DNA from: Methanoregula sp. UBA64
GTDB lineage: Archaea; Halobacteriota; Methanomicrobia; Methanomicrobiales; Methanospirillaceae
Reading direction: 5' to 3'
Assembly (NCBI RefSeq): GCF_002502735.1
Contig: NZ_DAQC01000008.1
Location: 124,001 to 188,000 of the forward strand
Length of the DNA: 64,000 bases
This document shows, in pieces, positions 26,412-35,645 of this stretch; the first letter of the stretch is position 1, and every line of letters starts with the position of its first letter. The notes beneath the pieces were generated by a model that was not told the origin of the DNA, searched no databases, and saw nothing but the letters and a program-made list of their open reading frames with translations. Position numbers and translations under genes: made by a program.

Positions 26412-27644
26412 ATGCAGACCCGCGGGGCTTCGGCCCTTGACCTTTTCGTGGACTCGACCCGGCTCATGGGCGATGCCACCATCTGCGGGGTTATGGAATT
26501 TTCTGTACGGCTCGACCCGGACCGGCTCGGCCGGGCCGCCCATGCCTGCATCCTTGCCCACCCGGTCCTCCACAGCCGGCTCGTGCGGGGATGCGGCCCG
26601 GCCTGCTGGACGATGGAAGAGCCGGGGCCGGCCGCGCCGGTTCCCGTGGAGGAATGCGGAAAAGATTACCGGGCCCGGGTTGCCGGGCCGGTGGATCCGT
26701 ACGGGCCGGTGCAGGTCCGGGCACGGATCCTGCGGAGACCTTCGGGCGATGTCATTGTCGTCAACCTCGCCCATGCAGCAGCCGATGCCGCCGGCCTCAT
26801 GGCGTTCATGGGCCAGCTCCTTACAGAATACGAAACGCCCGGCACCATCCGCCCGGCCGCCGGGGGAATCCCGGAACGCGACACCCTCTGGACCCGGCAG
26901 CTGCTCACAGGAGCCGCACCGCAGCCGGAAGAGATGGCTGTGATCGACCCGATGTGGCCGGACCCGTTCGGCAGATCGGACGCCCCGCCCGGGTTCCACC
27001 GCGAATGCATCGGCGCACCGGAGCTCGCCGCCATCAATGCCTGCACAAAAAACCGCGGGGGCACCATCAACGACGCGATCCTGGCCGCGTACTTCCTCGC
27101 GATAAGCGACATTACCGGCTGCAACGGGCCGCTCCCCCTCTTCTTCCCGGTCAACCTCCGCCGCCACCTTGCGGACGGCTCCCGGGTCATGAGCAACCAG
27201 GCCGCAAACGTCAGCATCATGGTGGAGCGAAACCCCGGCGAAGGCATGGCAGGGCTCCTCCCCCGGATCGTCCGTGAGACCCGACGCCTTAAAGAGGGAT
27301 ACATCGGCGTCCCTGAGCAGGCCCGGATGGATGCGGCCTGCGACCCGGAGGGCCGGGCCGTGCAGGAGATGGTGGAGAGGATGGCGGCGCTCGAAGAGAG
27401 AGGCTTTGCCGACATCTTCATCTCGAATCCCGGGGTGCTTTCCCTCCCGGAGGTCCCGGGCCTTGCCGATGCGTACGTCTGTTACCCGGGAGTCAAAATG
27501 CCCACAACCTGTTTTGTCACGAGCACGTTTGCCGGGCACATGACGGTGACCATGGGCTGCCAGGACAGCGAACGGGCACGCGAGGGAACAAAAAAAGCGC
27601 TCGGGTTGTTCTGCGGATATCTTCGCGGGCTGGCGGAACCGTAA
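26412..27644 (+). CDS. Stand-alone condensation-domain acyltransferase-like protein
   Basis: 410 aa. The HxxxD motif of the CoA-dependent acyltransferase/NRPS condensation superfamily appears as VNLAHAAADAAGLMAFM near residue 120, with the expected N-terminal lobe (about 10-170) and C-terminal lobe (INDAILAAYFLAISDITGC, LPLFFPVNLRRHL, SNQAANVSIMV). No adenylation or carrier domain is attached. Such free-standing members acylate lipids, alcohols or peptides (PapA5, alcohol acetyltransferases). It starts 25 bases after the TetR stop, so it may share that operon. The substrate is unknown. Confidence 0.75.
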   Translation: MQTRGASALDLFVDSTRLMGDATICGVMEFSVRLDPDRLGRAAHACILAHPVLHSRLVRGCGPACWTMEEPGPAAPVPVEECGKDYRARVAGPVDPYGPVQVRARILRRPSGDVIVVNLAHAAADAAGLMAFMGQLLTEYETPGTIRPAAGGIPERDTLWTRQLLTGAAPQPEEMAVIDPMWPDPFGRSDAPPGFHRECIGAPELAAINACTKNRGGTINDAILAAYFLAISDITGCNGPLPLFFPVNLRRHLADGSRVMSNQAANVSIMVERNPGEGMAGLLPRIVRETRRLKEGYIGVPEQARMDAACDPEGRAVQEMVERMAALEERGFADIFISNPGVLSLPEVPGLADAYVCYPGVKMPTTCFVTSTFAGHMTVTMGCQDSERAREGTKKALGLFCGYLRGLAEP

Positions 27645-27715
27645 AACCTCCCCCTCCATACAACCCAGAAACGCTTTAACACGCCGGCCACCATATTTCC
27701 CGTGACAGAAGTATC

Positions 27716-27838
27716 ATGACCATCTTTTCCATCATCCAGTCGCAGATCATGCAGAAGAAAAAGCCGGGAAAGAAAAAGGCGCCGGTGACTCCCCCGGAAA
27801 ACCCGGAAAATAAAAAAGACGACACGCCGGAACCGTAA
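27716..27838 (+). CDS. Possible 40-aa charged protein
   Basis: ATG at 27716 opens 40 codons with genome-like codon use. A short amphipathic start (MTIFSIIQSQIM) is followed by a Lys/Pro/Glu-rich tail. No clear ribosome binding site is seen, and an AT-rich word (CCATATTTCC) lies about 30 bases upstream. It is too short to identify. It could be a small real protein or chance. Confidence 0.35.
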   Translation: MTIFSIIQSQIMQKKKPGKKKAPVTPPENPENKKDDTPEP

Positions 27839-27873
27839 CCGGTAACGATCCTTTTTCTCGTTATCCCTTTAAA

Positions 27874-27932
27874 AAAAACCCGCTCACGGTCTCACAAAAC
27901 CGGCCCGGGCACTGGTACATCAGCCCGTGGCA
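27874..27932 (-). pseudogene. Fragment of a hydrolase 3' end
   Basis: This 59-base stretch matches 34047-34105, the end of the alpha/beta hydrolase gene, with two mismatches. Read on the minus strand it encodes LMYQCPGRFCETVSGF against MMYQCPDRFCETVSGF in the intact gene. The homology stops abruptly at 27932, and the final codons of the kinase gene (stop 27920-27922) lie inside it. It is best read as the remnant of a second hydrolase copy, or a duplicated gene end. Confidence 0.65.
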
Positions 27933-29791
27933 GGTACTTTTGCTCCGGAGAGATGGATTTGGTACCACCCTTCCGGCACGAAAAGCTCAAACCGCACACC
28001 TTCACCGGATTTACCCGTCTCGCGGATGGCGATCCCGGTGATCGCAAGGATCTCCCGGACCAGGAAAAGGCCGAGGCCGGTATTTTTGCCGTACCCTTCA
28101 CGGAATACGGATTCTTTCTCCTTTTCCAGGAGCCCTGTACCATTATCCTCATACACGATCACGACCCCGTTACCCTGTTTCTTGTACGAGCACGAGATCG
28201 CGGTCACTCCCTCGCCATGCATCAGTGAATTCTCGATAAGGTTTGCAAAGACCTGATCGAGCAGAGGATCGGCAAAGACGTCAAGGCCTTCCAGATTATT
28301 CGTGCACCGAATGTTTTTCAGATTTCCGTCGCAGTGGGAAACCGCGGTCTCGAAACAATCGGAGACATTGCACCAGAGCGGGGACTTCACGCCCATATCC
28401 TGGTACTGCCGGGTGGCATCGATCTGCCGCCGGATCGCTTCGGCCGTGGTTTCGATCCGGTCGATACGCTGCATAACCGTCGGCGTCGGCGTTTCGGTTT
28501 TGATCAGGTCGAGATACCCGTTCAGGGCGGTCAGCTTGTTGAGGATACCGTGCCGGGTCACCGCACTCATCAGGTTGAGTTTCCGGTTCACCTGCGTCAG
28601 CGCTGTCTCAAGGTGCTTATAGGCAGACACATCGTGAATAACGGCAAGTGCACCGGAAATTTTCCCGTCGTGATCGTACAGCGGCGAGGCCTTGATCCAG
28701 ATATCCATGCATCTCCCGTCAAAAAAGACAACATGCGATTCACTGAGCCGGGTCACTCCCTCGGTCATCTGTACATGTTCGTAGGGAGACAGCTCGGAAC
28801 TATCAGGATGGAGGACAATATCGACAAGCGTGGGAATCCGTTTGCCATAAAACGGCACTGCGTATTCGCGATCCGATTTGCCGAGCATCCGTTCCGCAGG
28901 AACACCGGTCATAAGTACTGCGGCTTTGTTCCAGACGATCACCCGGCCAGAGAGATCGATCGCGTACATCGCGTCGGGCAGGAAATCGATGATGTACTGG
29001 AGGGTTTTCTGGGAATCGTGCAGTGCATCCTCGGCGTTTTTCTGCTCGGTGATATCCCGCGCAACCGACTGGTACTCGGTCACCTTCCCGGTTTTATCGA
29101 AAATGGCCCGGTCGTTGCACATCACCCAGTGTACCGATCCGTCCGGCATAATCAGGCGCTCGGTCATGCTCCCCCGGGGATTTTCAGGGGAAAGGCTGCA
29201 CAGGTGCCGTTTGGTGGCTTCGAGATCTTCCCGGGAACCGTTCGGAACAAATTTCCTGCCAATCAGCTCCTCCCGGGTCTTCCCGACAAGAGCGCAGTAC
29301 GCGGTATTGACAAAGACATGGGTCCGGTCGGGTTTGAACCGGCAGATCGCTTCGGTCTGGTCCTCGACAACGTTCCGGTACCGCTCCTCGCTCTGTTTGA
29401 GTTCGGCCTCGATCCTGCGCCGCCCGACCGCCTGGATTAACATATTCCTGAGCTCGGCAAACTGCGCACAGGTGTTGCCACCCTTCTGGATATAATAATC
29501 GGCACCGTTGTTGAGCGCTTCGATGACCACTTCTTCCCTGCCCCTCCCGGTAAAAAGGATAAAGGGTATCCTCTGCCCGCTGCTGCGGATCTGTTTGAGG
29601 AGTGCTATCCCGTTCATCTCGGGCATCTGGTAATCGGAGATGATCGCATCGTACCGGCCAATCCGGGCCCGGGCGAGCGCGTCTTTTGCCGAGAGATCCG
29701 TGTCGATGGCGATATCGTGGGATCGTTCAAGAAAGAGTTTCCCGACTTCAAGAAGTTCTGGTTCATCATCGACATACAATGCGTGGATCAT
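27920..29791 (-). CDS. Receiver / 2x PAS / histidine kinase hybrid
   Basis: Soluble hybrid kinase of 623 aa. The receiver (MIHALYVDDEPELLEVGKLF; phospho-Asp in ISDYQMPEMNG; Lys in YYIQKGG) spans about 1-120. Two PAS domains follow (NVVEDQTEAICRFKPDRTHV; IIDFLPDAMYAIDLSGRVIV), then a HisKA-like segment with His in SAVTRHGILNKLTALNGYLD and a HATPase with EDNGTGL and GKNTGLGLFLVREIL. The ATG at 29791 is chosen over an upstream start because it gives the standard receiver N-terminus. The last six codons run into the hydrolase remnant, so its C-terminal tail is probably not native. The CheW/MCP pair lies directly upstream. Confidence 0.88.
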   Translation of the reverse strand: MIHALYVDDEPELLEVGKLFLERSHDIAIDTDLSAKDALARARIGRYDAIISDYQMPEMNGIALLKQIRSSGQRIPFILFTGRGREEVVIEALNNGADYYIQKGGNTCAQFAELRNMLIQAVGRRRIEAELKQSEERYRNVVEDQTEAICRFKPDRTHVFVNTAYCALVGKTREELIGRKFVPNGSREDLEATKRHLCSLSPENPRGSMTERLIMPDGSVHWVMCNDRAIFDKTGKVTEYQSVARDITEQKNAEDALHDSQKTLQYIIDFLPDAMYAIDLSGRVIVWNKAAVLMTGVPAERMLGKSDREYAVPFYGKRIPTLVDIVLHPDSSELSPYEHVQMTEGVTRLSESHVVFFDGRCMDIWIKASPLYDHDGKISGALAVIHDVSAYKHLETALTQVNRKLNLMSAVTRHGILNKLTALNGYLDLIKTETPTPTVMQRIDRIETTAEAIRRQIDATRQYQDMGVKSPLWCNVSDCFETAVSHCDGNLKNIRCTNNLEGLDVFADPLLDQVFANLIENSLMHGEGVTAISCSYKKQGNGVVIVYEDNGTGLLEKEKESVFREGYGKNTGLGLFLVREILAITGIAIRETGKSGEGVRFELFVPEGWYQIHLSGAKVPATG

Positions 29792-29859
29792 ACGGTAACA
29801 CTTCTTTTTTTTTTGGATCGTGCCCGATCGCAGAGGGTACCGGGCCGGCACTTCTGATT

Positions 29860-30375
29860 TTATGATTTTATGCAGCCGGCGTCCCTGAGGATCCGGCTGA
29901 TTCCAATCCAGACAATAAGGTCCGAAATCTCCTGGTCCCGGACCCGGACTTTTTTCCGGATGATGCCTATAACCGCTGCATCGTCGTTGTACAGAGATGC
30001 CGACGACCGGTCGACATCAGCCTGATCGAACGTTGAAACGGAGAGAACGTCATCGACAATGACCCCCATTTTGACCCCGGTCAGTTTCTCATCGAGAACG
30101 ATGATTCGCTGGTTGTCGTCGCCATCATGGTTTTTTTCAGCGGCAACATTGAGCCGTTCCCTGAGATCGATAAGGGTCGTGATCTCCCCTCTCAGGTCCA
30201 TGATGCCCTTGATGTAGGTAGGGGTATCCGGCAGCCGGGTAATTGTTGTGTAATCCACCACTTCCTTGACATCGTAGAGATCGATCGCATAATGTTCCTT
30301 TCCCAGGAGAAATTCGACAACCTGGATCTTTTCCGGCAGATCGGCCGGATCTTCGTGGCGGTTTTCTGCGGGCAT
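29860..30375 (-). CDS. CheW-like chemotaxis coupling protein
   Basis: 171 aa. The CheW fold is recognisable: IQVVEFLLGKEHYAIDLYDV, the conserved ITRLPDTPTYIKGIMDLRGE and ITTLIDLRERL, and VGVIVDDVLSV-like KMGVIVDDVLSVSTFDQ. CheW links chemoreceptors to the kinase CheA. The ATG at 30375 lies 14 bases after the chemoreceptor stop with AAGGTGG at a good distance, so the two genes are one transcript. No CheA or CheY is in the window. Confidence 0.9.
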   Translation of the reverse strand: MPAENRHEDPADLPEKIQVVEFLLGKEHYAIDLYDVKEVVDYTTITRLPDTPTYIKGIMDLRGEITTLIDLRERLNVAAEKNHDGDDNQRIIVLDEKLTGVKMGVIVDDVLSVSTFDQADVDRSSASLYNDDAAVIGIIRKKVRVRDQEISDLIVWIGISRILRDAGCIKS

Positions 30376-30388
30376 GCAGCATTCCACC

Positions 30389-32110
30389 TTACACGGCAAA
30401 CTTGGTCATTTCCGTGGTGAGGCTGGAAACAACCCTGCTCACATCGCCCATTGCGGTGTTGATCTCTTCGATAGATGCAAGGGACTCTTCTGTTGCCGCA
30501 GCAGTGTCGGATGATTCTTTTTCGGTCTCTTCAAACAGCTTTGTCACTTCGTTGACGCTCGCCGTGATCTCTTCGGTGGTTGCGGCCTGCTCCTGTGTTG
30601 CCGCAGCTACTTCCTCGGTATTCCGGGAGACCTGTTCGATCGATTCGACAATCTGGCCAAACACCTTGATCGTGTCCTCGACATCCCTGCTCCCGGTGCT
30701 GACTTCCTTTGTTGCAACGGTCACGGCTTCGGCGGCATGGTTCGAGCGTTTCTGGAGATCGCCGATCATGGTCTCAATGTTTTCTGCCGAGGTCCGGGAT
30801 TCCTGCGCAAGCGATTTGACTTCGGCAGCAACAACCGCAAAGCCGCGGCCTGCGTCACCGGCCCGGGCCGCTTCGATTGCAGCATTGAGGGCGAGCAGGT
30901 TTGTCTGGTTGGCAAGATCGCGGATAATTCCGACGATCTTCCCGATCTCGTCCATCTTGGCGCTGATCTCCGTGATGCTTGCGTTTACCACAGACGTTGC
31001 ATCGTTGATCCGGCCCATGCTGTCGTTTGCCTTCCTCGAAAGGTCGACACCGTTTGTACTGAGGTCCTTGGTCTTTTTTGCAAGGGTCGAGACATTTTCC
31101 ATGTTTGTGGTGATCTCTTCAACAGCTGCTGCAAGATCTTCCATTGCTTTTGAGATCTGGGAGATCCCATCGTGCCCCTTCTCCATGTTCTCATGGACAT
31201 GGGTCGTATTTTTGGCGATCTCCTCAGAACCTGCCGATATCTGGGAAAGCCCGGCAGAGGTTTCCCCGGCTTCTTTTGTCAGGTTCTGGACCTGGACATT
31301 GACAAGTGCGATCGCCTCGGAGACTTCAGAGCCGATCTTGTCAAGGGAGGTCAGCAGTTCGACAAAATCCCCGGAAAGATTCGCACTGCGGTCGATACGG
31401 GCGGTAAAATCGTACTTCGCGTACGCATCCGCAACCCTTGTTATCTCGGAAATTGCTGCCGAGACATTGCTGCCGATTCCGTCCAGTGCGTCACGGAATT
31501 TTGCAAGATCGCCGGAAATGTGGATATTCTGGTTCATGCGTGCGGAGAAATTTCCCCGGGAAAATTCATGGGAGACACGCAGGGCCTCGTTTAAGGGGAT
31601 CGTGATTGCGTCGAGGGTTGCATTGACTCCTTCGATAATGGTCCTGAATTCCCCCTGGTGCCGGGCCACATCGGCACGGACCGAGAGCCCACCTTCCTTT
31701 GCAGCGGCTGAAAGACGGTTCACGTCTGCGATCATAGAAGAGATGGATGCCATCATTCGGGTAAACGCCGGGACCATTTCATCGTTGTCGGATCGTTTGC
31801 CGATCTTTTTGAATTCCTCAAGGTCCCCGATGTTGCCATCTGCGATATGGGTTGCCGTAGCCGTTAGGTGGAGGAGGCGCTCCTGCACGGTGTTTACTTC
31901 ACGAGCCGTATCGGCAAGCGAGCCGGAATACTTTCCCGTTACCGTTGCAGTAAAATCGTTTACTGACATCTTTGCAAGAACTGCCTGTATCTCGGAAAGG
32001 CCGCGGTCTGTCTCGTTTTGCCGGAGGAACTGCTCGTGTATCCGGTTCAGTGACGAAATGTCGCCACGTTCAGCGTTTTTAAAGAGGGTTTCAATCTCCT
32101 GTGTATCCAT
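30389..32110 (-). CDS. Soluble methyl-accepting chemoreceptor with HAMP-like repeats
   Basis: 573 aa with no membrane segment or signal. The N-terminal half carries two or three similar helical units ending in FSARMNQN and [15 protein letters not shown], which resemble chained HAMP-like modules. The C-terminal half is the signalling hairpin with the tip [20 protein letters not shown] and [20 protein letters not shown], the site of CheA/CheW contact. It presumably senses a cytoplasmic or redox cue or relays from a partner. The ATG at 32110 is preferred over a GTG 12 codons upstream. It is followed by cheW. Confidence 0.9.
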   Translation of the reverse strand: MDTQEIETLFKNAERGDISSLNRIHEQFLRQNETDRGLSEIQAVLAKMSVNDFTATVTGKYSGSLADTAREVNTVQERLLHLTATATHIADGNIGDLEEFKKIGKRSDNDEMVPAFTRMMASISSMIADVNRLSAAAKEGGLSVRADVARHQGEFRTIIEGVNATLDAITIPLNEALRVSHEFSRGNFSARMNQNIHISGDLAKFRDALDGIGSNVSAAISEITRVADAYAKYDFTARIDRSANLSGDFVELLTSLDKIGSEVSEAIALVNVQVQNLTKEAGETSAGLSQISAGSEEIAKNTTHVHENMEKGHDGISQISKAMEDLAAAVEEITTNMENVSTLAKKTKDLSTNGVDLSRKANDSMGRINDATSVVNASITEISAKMDEIGKIVGIIRDLANQTNLLALNAAIEAARAGDAGRGFAVVAAEVKSLAQESRTSAENIETMIGDLQKRSNHAAEAVTVATKEVSTGSRDVEDTIKVFGQIVESIEQVSRNTEEVAAATQEQAATTEEITASVNEVTKLFEETEKESSDTAAATEESLASIEEINTAMGDVSRVVSSLTTEMTKFAV

Positions 32111-32429
32111 ACCGATCGCCTGATCCTGGGGGCCTGCACTATCCACGATCTGCCAGGCACAAAGGGAATATGCCTTTGTACCGGCACGGTGGCTGCAACC
32201 TCATGCGGATGTACCGGGATGCCGATCATTGCAGAGTTTCGTTTGCCGATTCCCTGGATTGTGTATTCCGGTACTCTGGAATGTTATAAACAGGCAAAAA
32301 GCAAGAAGGGGAGATCTGGCGCGGTATATACCCATTACGGTCTGCTGTGCATAGGATTGGCAGGCACCGGGCACAATGTTCATGAAGGCTCCCGGGCAAA
32401 ACTTTTTATAAAAACTTCCGGGAGGTCTT

Positions 32430-33944
32430 ATGAAAAAAAGGGATGACGAGATCGGATATCTTAAAGAGCTCCTCAAAGATCATCCCAAGGGTTTGACCAT
32501 CGGCGAGGTTGCCGGTGCCCTTTCCCTCAACCGGGCTTCTGCGGCGAGGTACCTCGACACTCTCCTGTTCTCCGGGCAGGCCGAGATGCGGCGGTTCGGC
32601 CAGGCAAAGATCTACACGCCCGCAACAAGACTCCCCCTCTCCTCTTTTTTAAACCTCTTTTCTACACCCATGCTGATTGTCGATCAGGATCTCTTTATCC
32701 GGGAGGCAAACGATGCGCTTCTCGGGATTTTTTCCTTAACACGCGGGGATGTGCTTGGCCACAGCATCCTCCATTCAAAATTATCTGCAAGTTACTCCGG
32801 TACCTTTGAAAAAACCATTAAATCGGTCATGAATGGGAAGGCGCATACTGAGGAGAAATCCTTCGAGCGCGGCGGGAAACGGTACAGTTTCATTGTCAGG
32901 ATGGTCCCGGTCGTTGACGAGAACGGCGAATCCTGTGCAACGATCGTTCTTGAAGATATTTCAGAACTGAAAAAATACCAGCAACACCTCGAAACGATGG
33001 TGGAACAGCGGACAAAAGAATTAGAGGAGATAAACTGCCGGCTGAAAACAGAGAGTGAGGGGCATCGGAGAGCAAAAGAGGCGATCCAGATCAGCAGGCA
33101 GAAATACCGTACCGTTGTCGAGGATATGCCGGCATATGTCTGCAATTACGAGCCGGACGGAACGTTTGCTTTCGCCAATGAAAATGCCTGCACGTTTATC
33201 GGGAAAGACGCCGGGGATCTCATCGGATTAAACGTATTTTCATTCCTTTCCCCAAAAAACGAGACCCTTATCCGGGAGGCACTAAAAAAGATCAGCCATG
33301 ATAATTCCGCCGAGACCCTGACACTCGAATTTACCGGAGACGACGGGACGCCGATCTGGCAGCAGTGGACTATCCGGGCATTCTTTGACCGGCGGGGAAA
33401 GATCACAGAGTACCAGTCGATCGGCATCGATATCACGGACCGGATCCGTACCGAGGCAAAACTGGAGGAAGAAGAGAGGAAACTCGATGCAATTATCCGG
33501 GGGTCCCCGCTGCCCCAGCTGGTGATCGACAGGGATCACCGTATCGTTTCATGGAATACTGCAATGGAACATTTCTCGGGACTTCCTGCCGACAGTATGA
33601 TCGGCACGACAACGTTTGGCAATATCTTTTACGATCGCGACCGCCCGCTGCTCGCGGATCTGATAATCGAGGGAAAATTCAACCGGATCCCGGAGTATTT
33701 CCCGCAAAACTGCCGGAGATCCTCGTACCTCGAAGACACCTGGGAGGGCATCACCTTTTCACGGATCCATCCCGGCGACGGGAGCTGGGTGTTTTTTACG
33801 GCTGCGGCAATCCGCAATGAGGATGGCGTCATAACCCAGGTGGTGGAGACCATGGAAGACCTCGTCGGATACCGGACAAAAGACGGGACATCGTTTGTTC
33901 TCCGATCGCTCTTCCCGATGATCGATAAAGAAGCGCTCGAATAA
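32430..33944 (+). CDS. HTH-triple-PAS one-component regulator
   Basis: 504 aa. An N-terminal winged-helix segment (LTIGEVAGALSLNRASAARY, LDTLLFSGQAEMRRFG) is joined to PAS 1 (about 75-180), a coiled coil (about 185-215), PAS 2 (about 225-340) and PAS 3 (about 355-470). No kinase or receiver domain is present, so it probably couples PAS sensing directly to DNA binding. GGGAGG lies 4 bases before the ATG. It is divergent from the chemoreceptor gene and may regulate it; that is inference. Confidence 0.82.
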   Translation: MKKRDDEIGYLKELLKDHPKGLTIGEVAGALSLNRASAARYLDTLLFSGQAEMRRFGQAKIYTPATRLPLSSFLNLFSTPMLIVDQDLFIREANDALLGIFSLTRGDVLGHSILHSKLSASYSGTFEKTIKSVMNGKAHTEEKSFERGGKRYSFIVRMVPVVDENGESCATIVLEDISELKKYQQHLETMVEQRTKELEEINCRLKTESEGHRRAKEAIQISRQKYRTVVEDMPAYVCNYEPDGTFAFANENACTFIGKDAGDLIGLNVFSFLSPKNETLIREALKKISHDNSAETLTLEFTGDDGTPIWQQWTIRAFFDRRGKITEYQSIGIDITDRIRTEAKLEEEERKLDAIIRGSPLPQLVIDRDHRIVSWNTAMEHFSGLPADSMIGTTTFGNIFYDRDRPLLADLIIEGKFNRIPEYFPQNCRRSSYLEDTWEGITFSRIHPGDGSWVFFTAAAIRNEDGVITQVVETMEDLVGYRTKDGTSFVLRSLFPMIDKEALE

Positions 33945-34036
33945 AAGACAAAACCGGATCTGGTGAGTTCCCCTAAAATATAACCGGAAATTTTTACCGG
34001 ATCGCTTAGGGACATTGCCCGAAAGATTGTTTTTCG

Positions 34037-34840
34037 TCACGTTCGTAAAAACCCGCTCACGGTCTCACAAAACCGGTCCGGGCACTGGTACATCATCCCG
34101 TGGCCGGCGCCCGGGAACACGACGAGTTCTGCCCCCGGGATCTGCCCGGCAAGGATCCGGGAATTTTCATACGGGACCACCGCGTCCAAATCGCCGGCGA
34201 TCACCAGCGTCTTTGCCCGGACCCGGTAAAGCCGGGAGAACGACCCGGGCCATGAGAGGAACGCTTCAAGCTGCCGGGCTGCCGCCTCGTCCCCGGTCGT
34301 CTCCATGACCTCGGGGCAGTACGCAAACGGGTTGTGGCCGGCAAGCCACGCAGCCGGAAAAAGAAGGGAAAACATGCGCCGGGCGATCTCAAGCAGCGTC
34401 CCGCTCCTGTCGATAAGCCGGGCAAAAACCTCCCCGGACGAACGCACCGCTTCGCTTCCCCCGCAGTCGCCCCCGACAAGAACAAGACGGTCCACTTTTT
34501 CCGGGAAGGCAAGCGCCAGTTCCTGCGCAATGCAGGCACCCATGGAAAACCCGAGCACGTGCGCCCGGGCAATGCCGAGCCCCTCCATAAGCCGGGCCGT
34601 GTCCTCGCAAAAGAGCGGGATCGAGAACGGCTCGCCCGAATAACCCGAGCAGCCGGTCCCCCGGTTGTCAAAGACAATCACCCGGAAGTGCCGGGCCAGT
34701 GCTTCAATGACCGGCGGGTTCCACGTGTCCATGGCGGACACAAGGCCGTTGACGAGAACGAGCGGTTCCCCCGCCCCGTACTCGCGACACGCAAGCGTCA
34801 CGTCGCCGACAGGAACAGTCCTGATGGGAGGCAGGGCCAT
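34037..34840 (-). CDS. Alpha/beta-hydrolase family protein
   Basis: 267 aa. The nucleophile elbow GFSMGACIAQ, the acid in VIAGDLDAVVPYEN and the His in PGAGHGMMYQ give a complete catalytic triad. The oxyanion region VLVNGLVSAMDTWNP and FDNRGTGCSGYSG resemble esterase/lactonase-type members (3-oxoadipate enol-lactonase-like). The substrate is not predictable. Its last 59 bases are duplicated at 27874-27932. Confidence 0.87.
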   Translation of the reverse strand: MALPPIRTVPVGDVTLACREYGAGEPLVLVNGLVSAMDTWNPPVIEALARHFRVIVFDNRGTGCSGYSGEPFSIPLFCEDTARLMEGLGIARAHVLGFSMGACIAQELALAFPEKVDRLVLVGGDCGGSEAVRSSGEVFARLIDRSGTLLEIARRMFSLLFPAAWLAGHNPFAYCPEVMETTGDEAAARQLEAFLSWPGSFSRLYRVRAKTLVIAGDLDAVVPYENSRILAGQIPGAELVVFPGAGHGMMYQCPDRFCETVSGFLRT

Positions 34841-34876
34841 GAAACGAACTGGAACGCCCGGCCATATTAGTGTTGT

Positions 34877-35551
34877 TCACTCCTGCAGGAGCCGGCTCAC
34901 CGGCCGGATCGCCTGTTCGTCATCGCAGGCCGGGTCGTTAGCCCGGTCCGAAACCGGGTATGCCTCCATCGCCCCGGCAGGAAACGGCGCAACGATCCGG
35001 CGCCGGTCCGCATCGGCAAGGGCAGACCCCGAAAGCCAGCAGGCCTCGTCCTCCCGCGACAGGATCACCGGCATCCTCTTGTGGATCGCGGCAACGAGCG
35101 GGTTTGGTTCCGTGGTAAGAATCGCAAACGTGGCGAGCGTTGCTCCCGCCGGGCCCTGCCAGCGGTCGTACAGCCCGGCAAATGCAAACGGTGAACCGTC
35201 CTGCATCCGGAAGTACCACGGCGATCGCCGGGGAGCCTTCCACTCGAAAAAACCGGTTGCCGGCACAAGGCAGCGCCGGGACTGCACCAGATCGCGGAAC
35301 AGCGGTTTTTCGTACAGGCTTTCGGCCCGGGCATTGATCGGCCGCGTTCCTTTTGCCGGGTCCGCTGCAGCGTGCGGCACAAGGCCCCACTGCATCATCA
35401 CCGCCTCACGCGGCCCGCTCCCCATAACCACCAGCGCCCGGTCTCCCGGCGCAATAGAAAAATGCGGCAGGAGATCCGCGGGCAGGATCCGCACGCCAAA
35501 GCGGGTGCAGAGATCGTCCTCCCCCCAGGCAAGCGAGAACTGGTGGCACAT
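34877..35551 (-). CDS. SRAP-domain protein (HMCES/YedK)
   Basis: 224 aa. This family covalently traps abasic sites in single-stranded DNA through the amino-terminal Cys2, shielding them during replication. The frame is open seven codons further upstream, but only the ATG at 35551 gives MCHQF, placing Cys at position 2. Other family motifs are present: the Asn of RPINARAES, the Glu of ATGFFEWK, and the His in AIHKRMPVIL. It probably acts on its own in genome protection. Confidence 0.92.
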   Translation of the reverse strand: MCHQFSLAWGEDDLCTRFGVRILPADLLPHFSIAPGDRALVVMGSGPREAVMMQWGLVPHAAADPAKGTRPINARAESLYEKPLFRDLVQSRRCLVPATGFFEWKAPRRSPWYFRMQDGSPFAFAGLYDRWQGPAGATLATFAILTTEPNPLVAAIHKRMPVILSREDEACWLSGSALADADRRRIVAPFPAGAMEAYPVSDRANDPACDDEQAIRPVSRLLQE

Positions 35552-35645
35552 ACCCGGTCTCTCTCGTGCCATGCATCATCAAGCTTATGCACCGGGCTTC
35601 CGCTATCCTTAATGTGTTGCGCGGCGCCGGTACTGGGGGAGATTC

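Noticed and set aside
25680..27659. 659-aa minus-strand frame across TetR and condensation genes
   Set aside because: It lies antisense to two well-supported genes and its composition (Arg/His/Asp-rich, no motifs) is typical of GC-rich shadow frames.
30402..32123. 573-aa plus-strand frame opposite the chemoreceptor
   Set aside because: The Ser/Ala/Ile-rich translation mirrors the coiled-coil codons of the MCP; no domain, no ribosome binding site.
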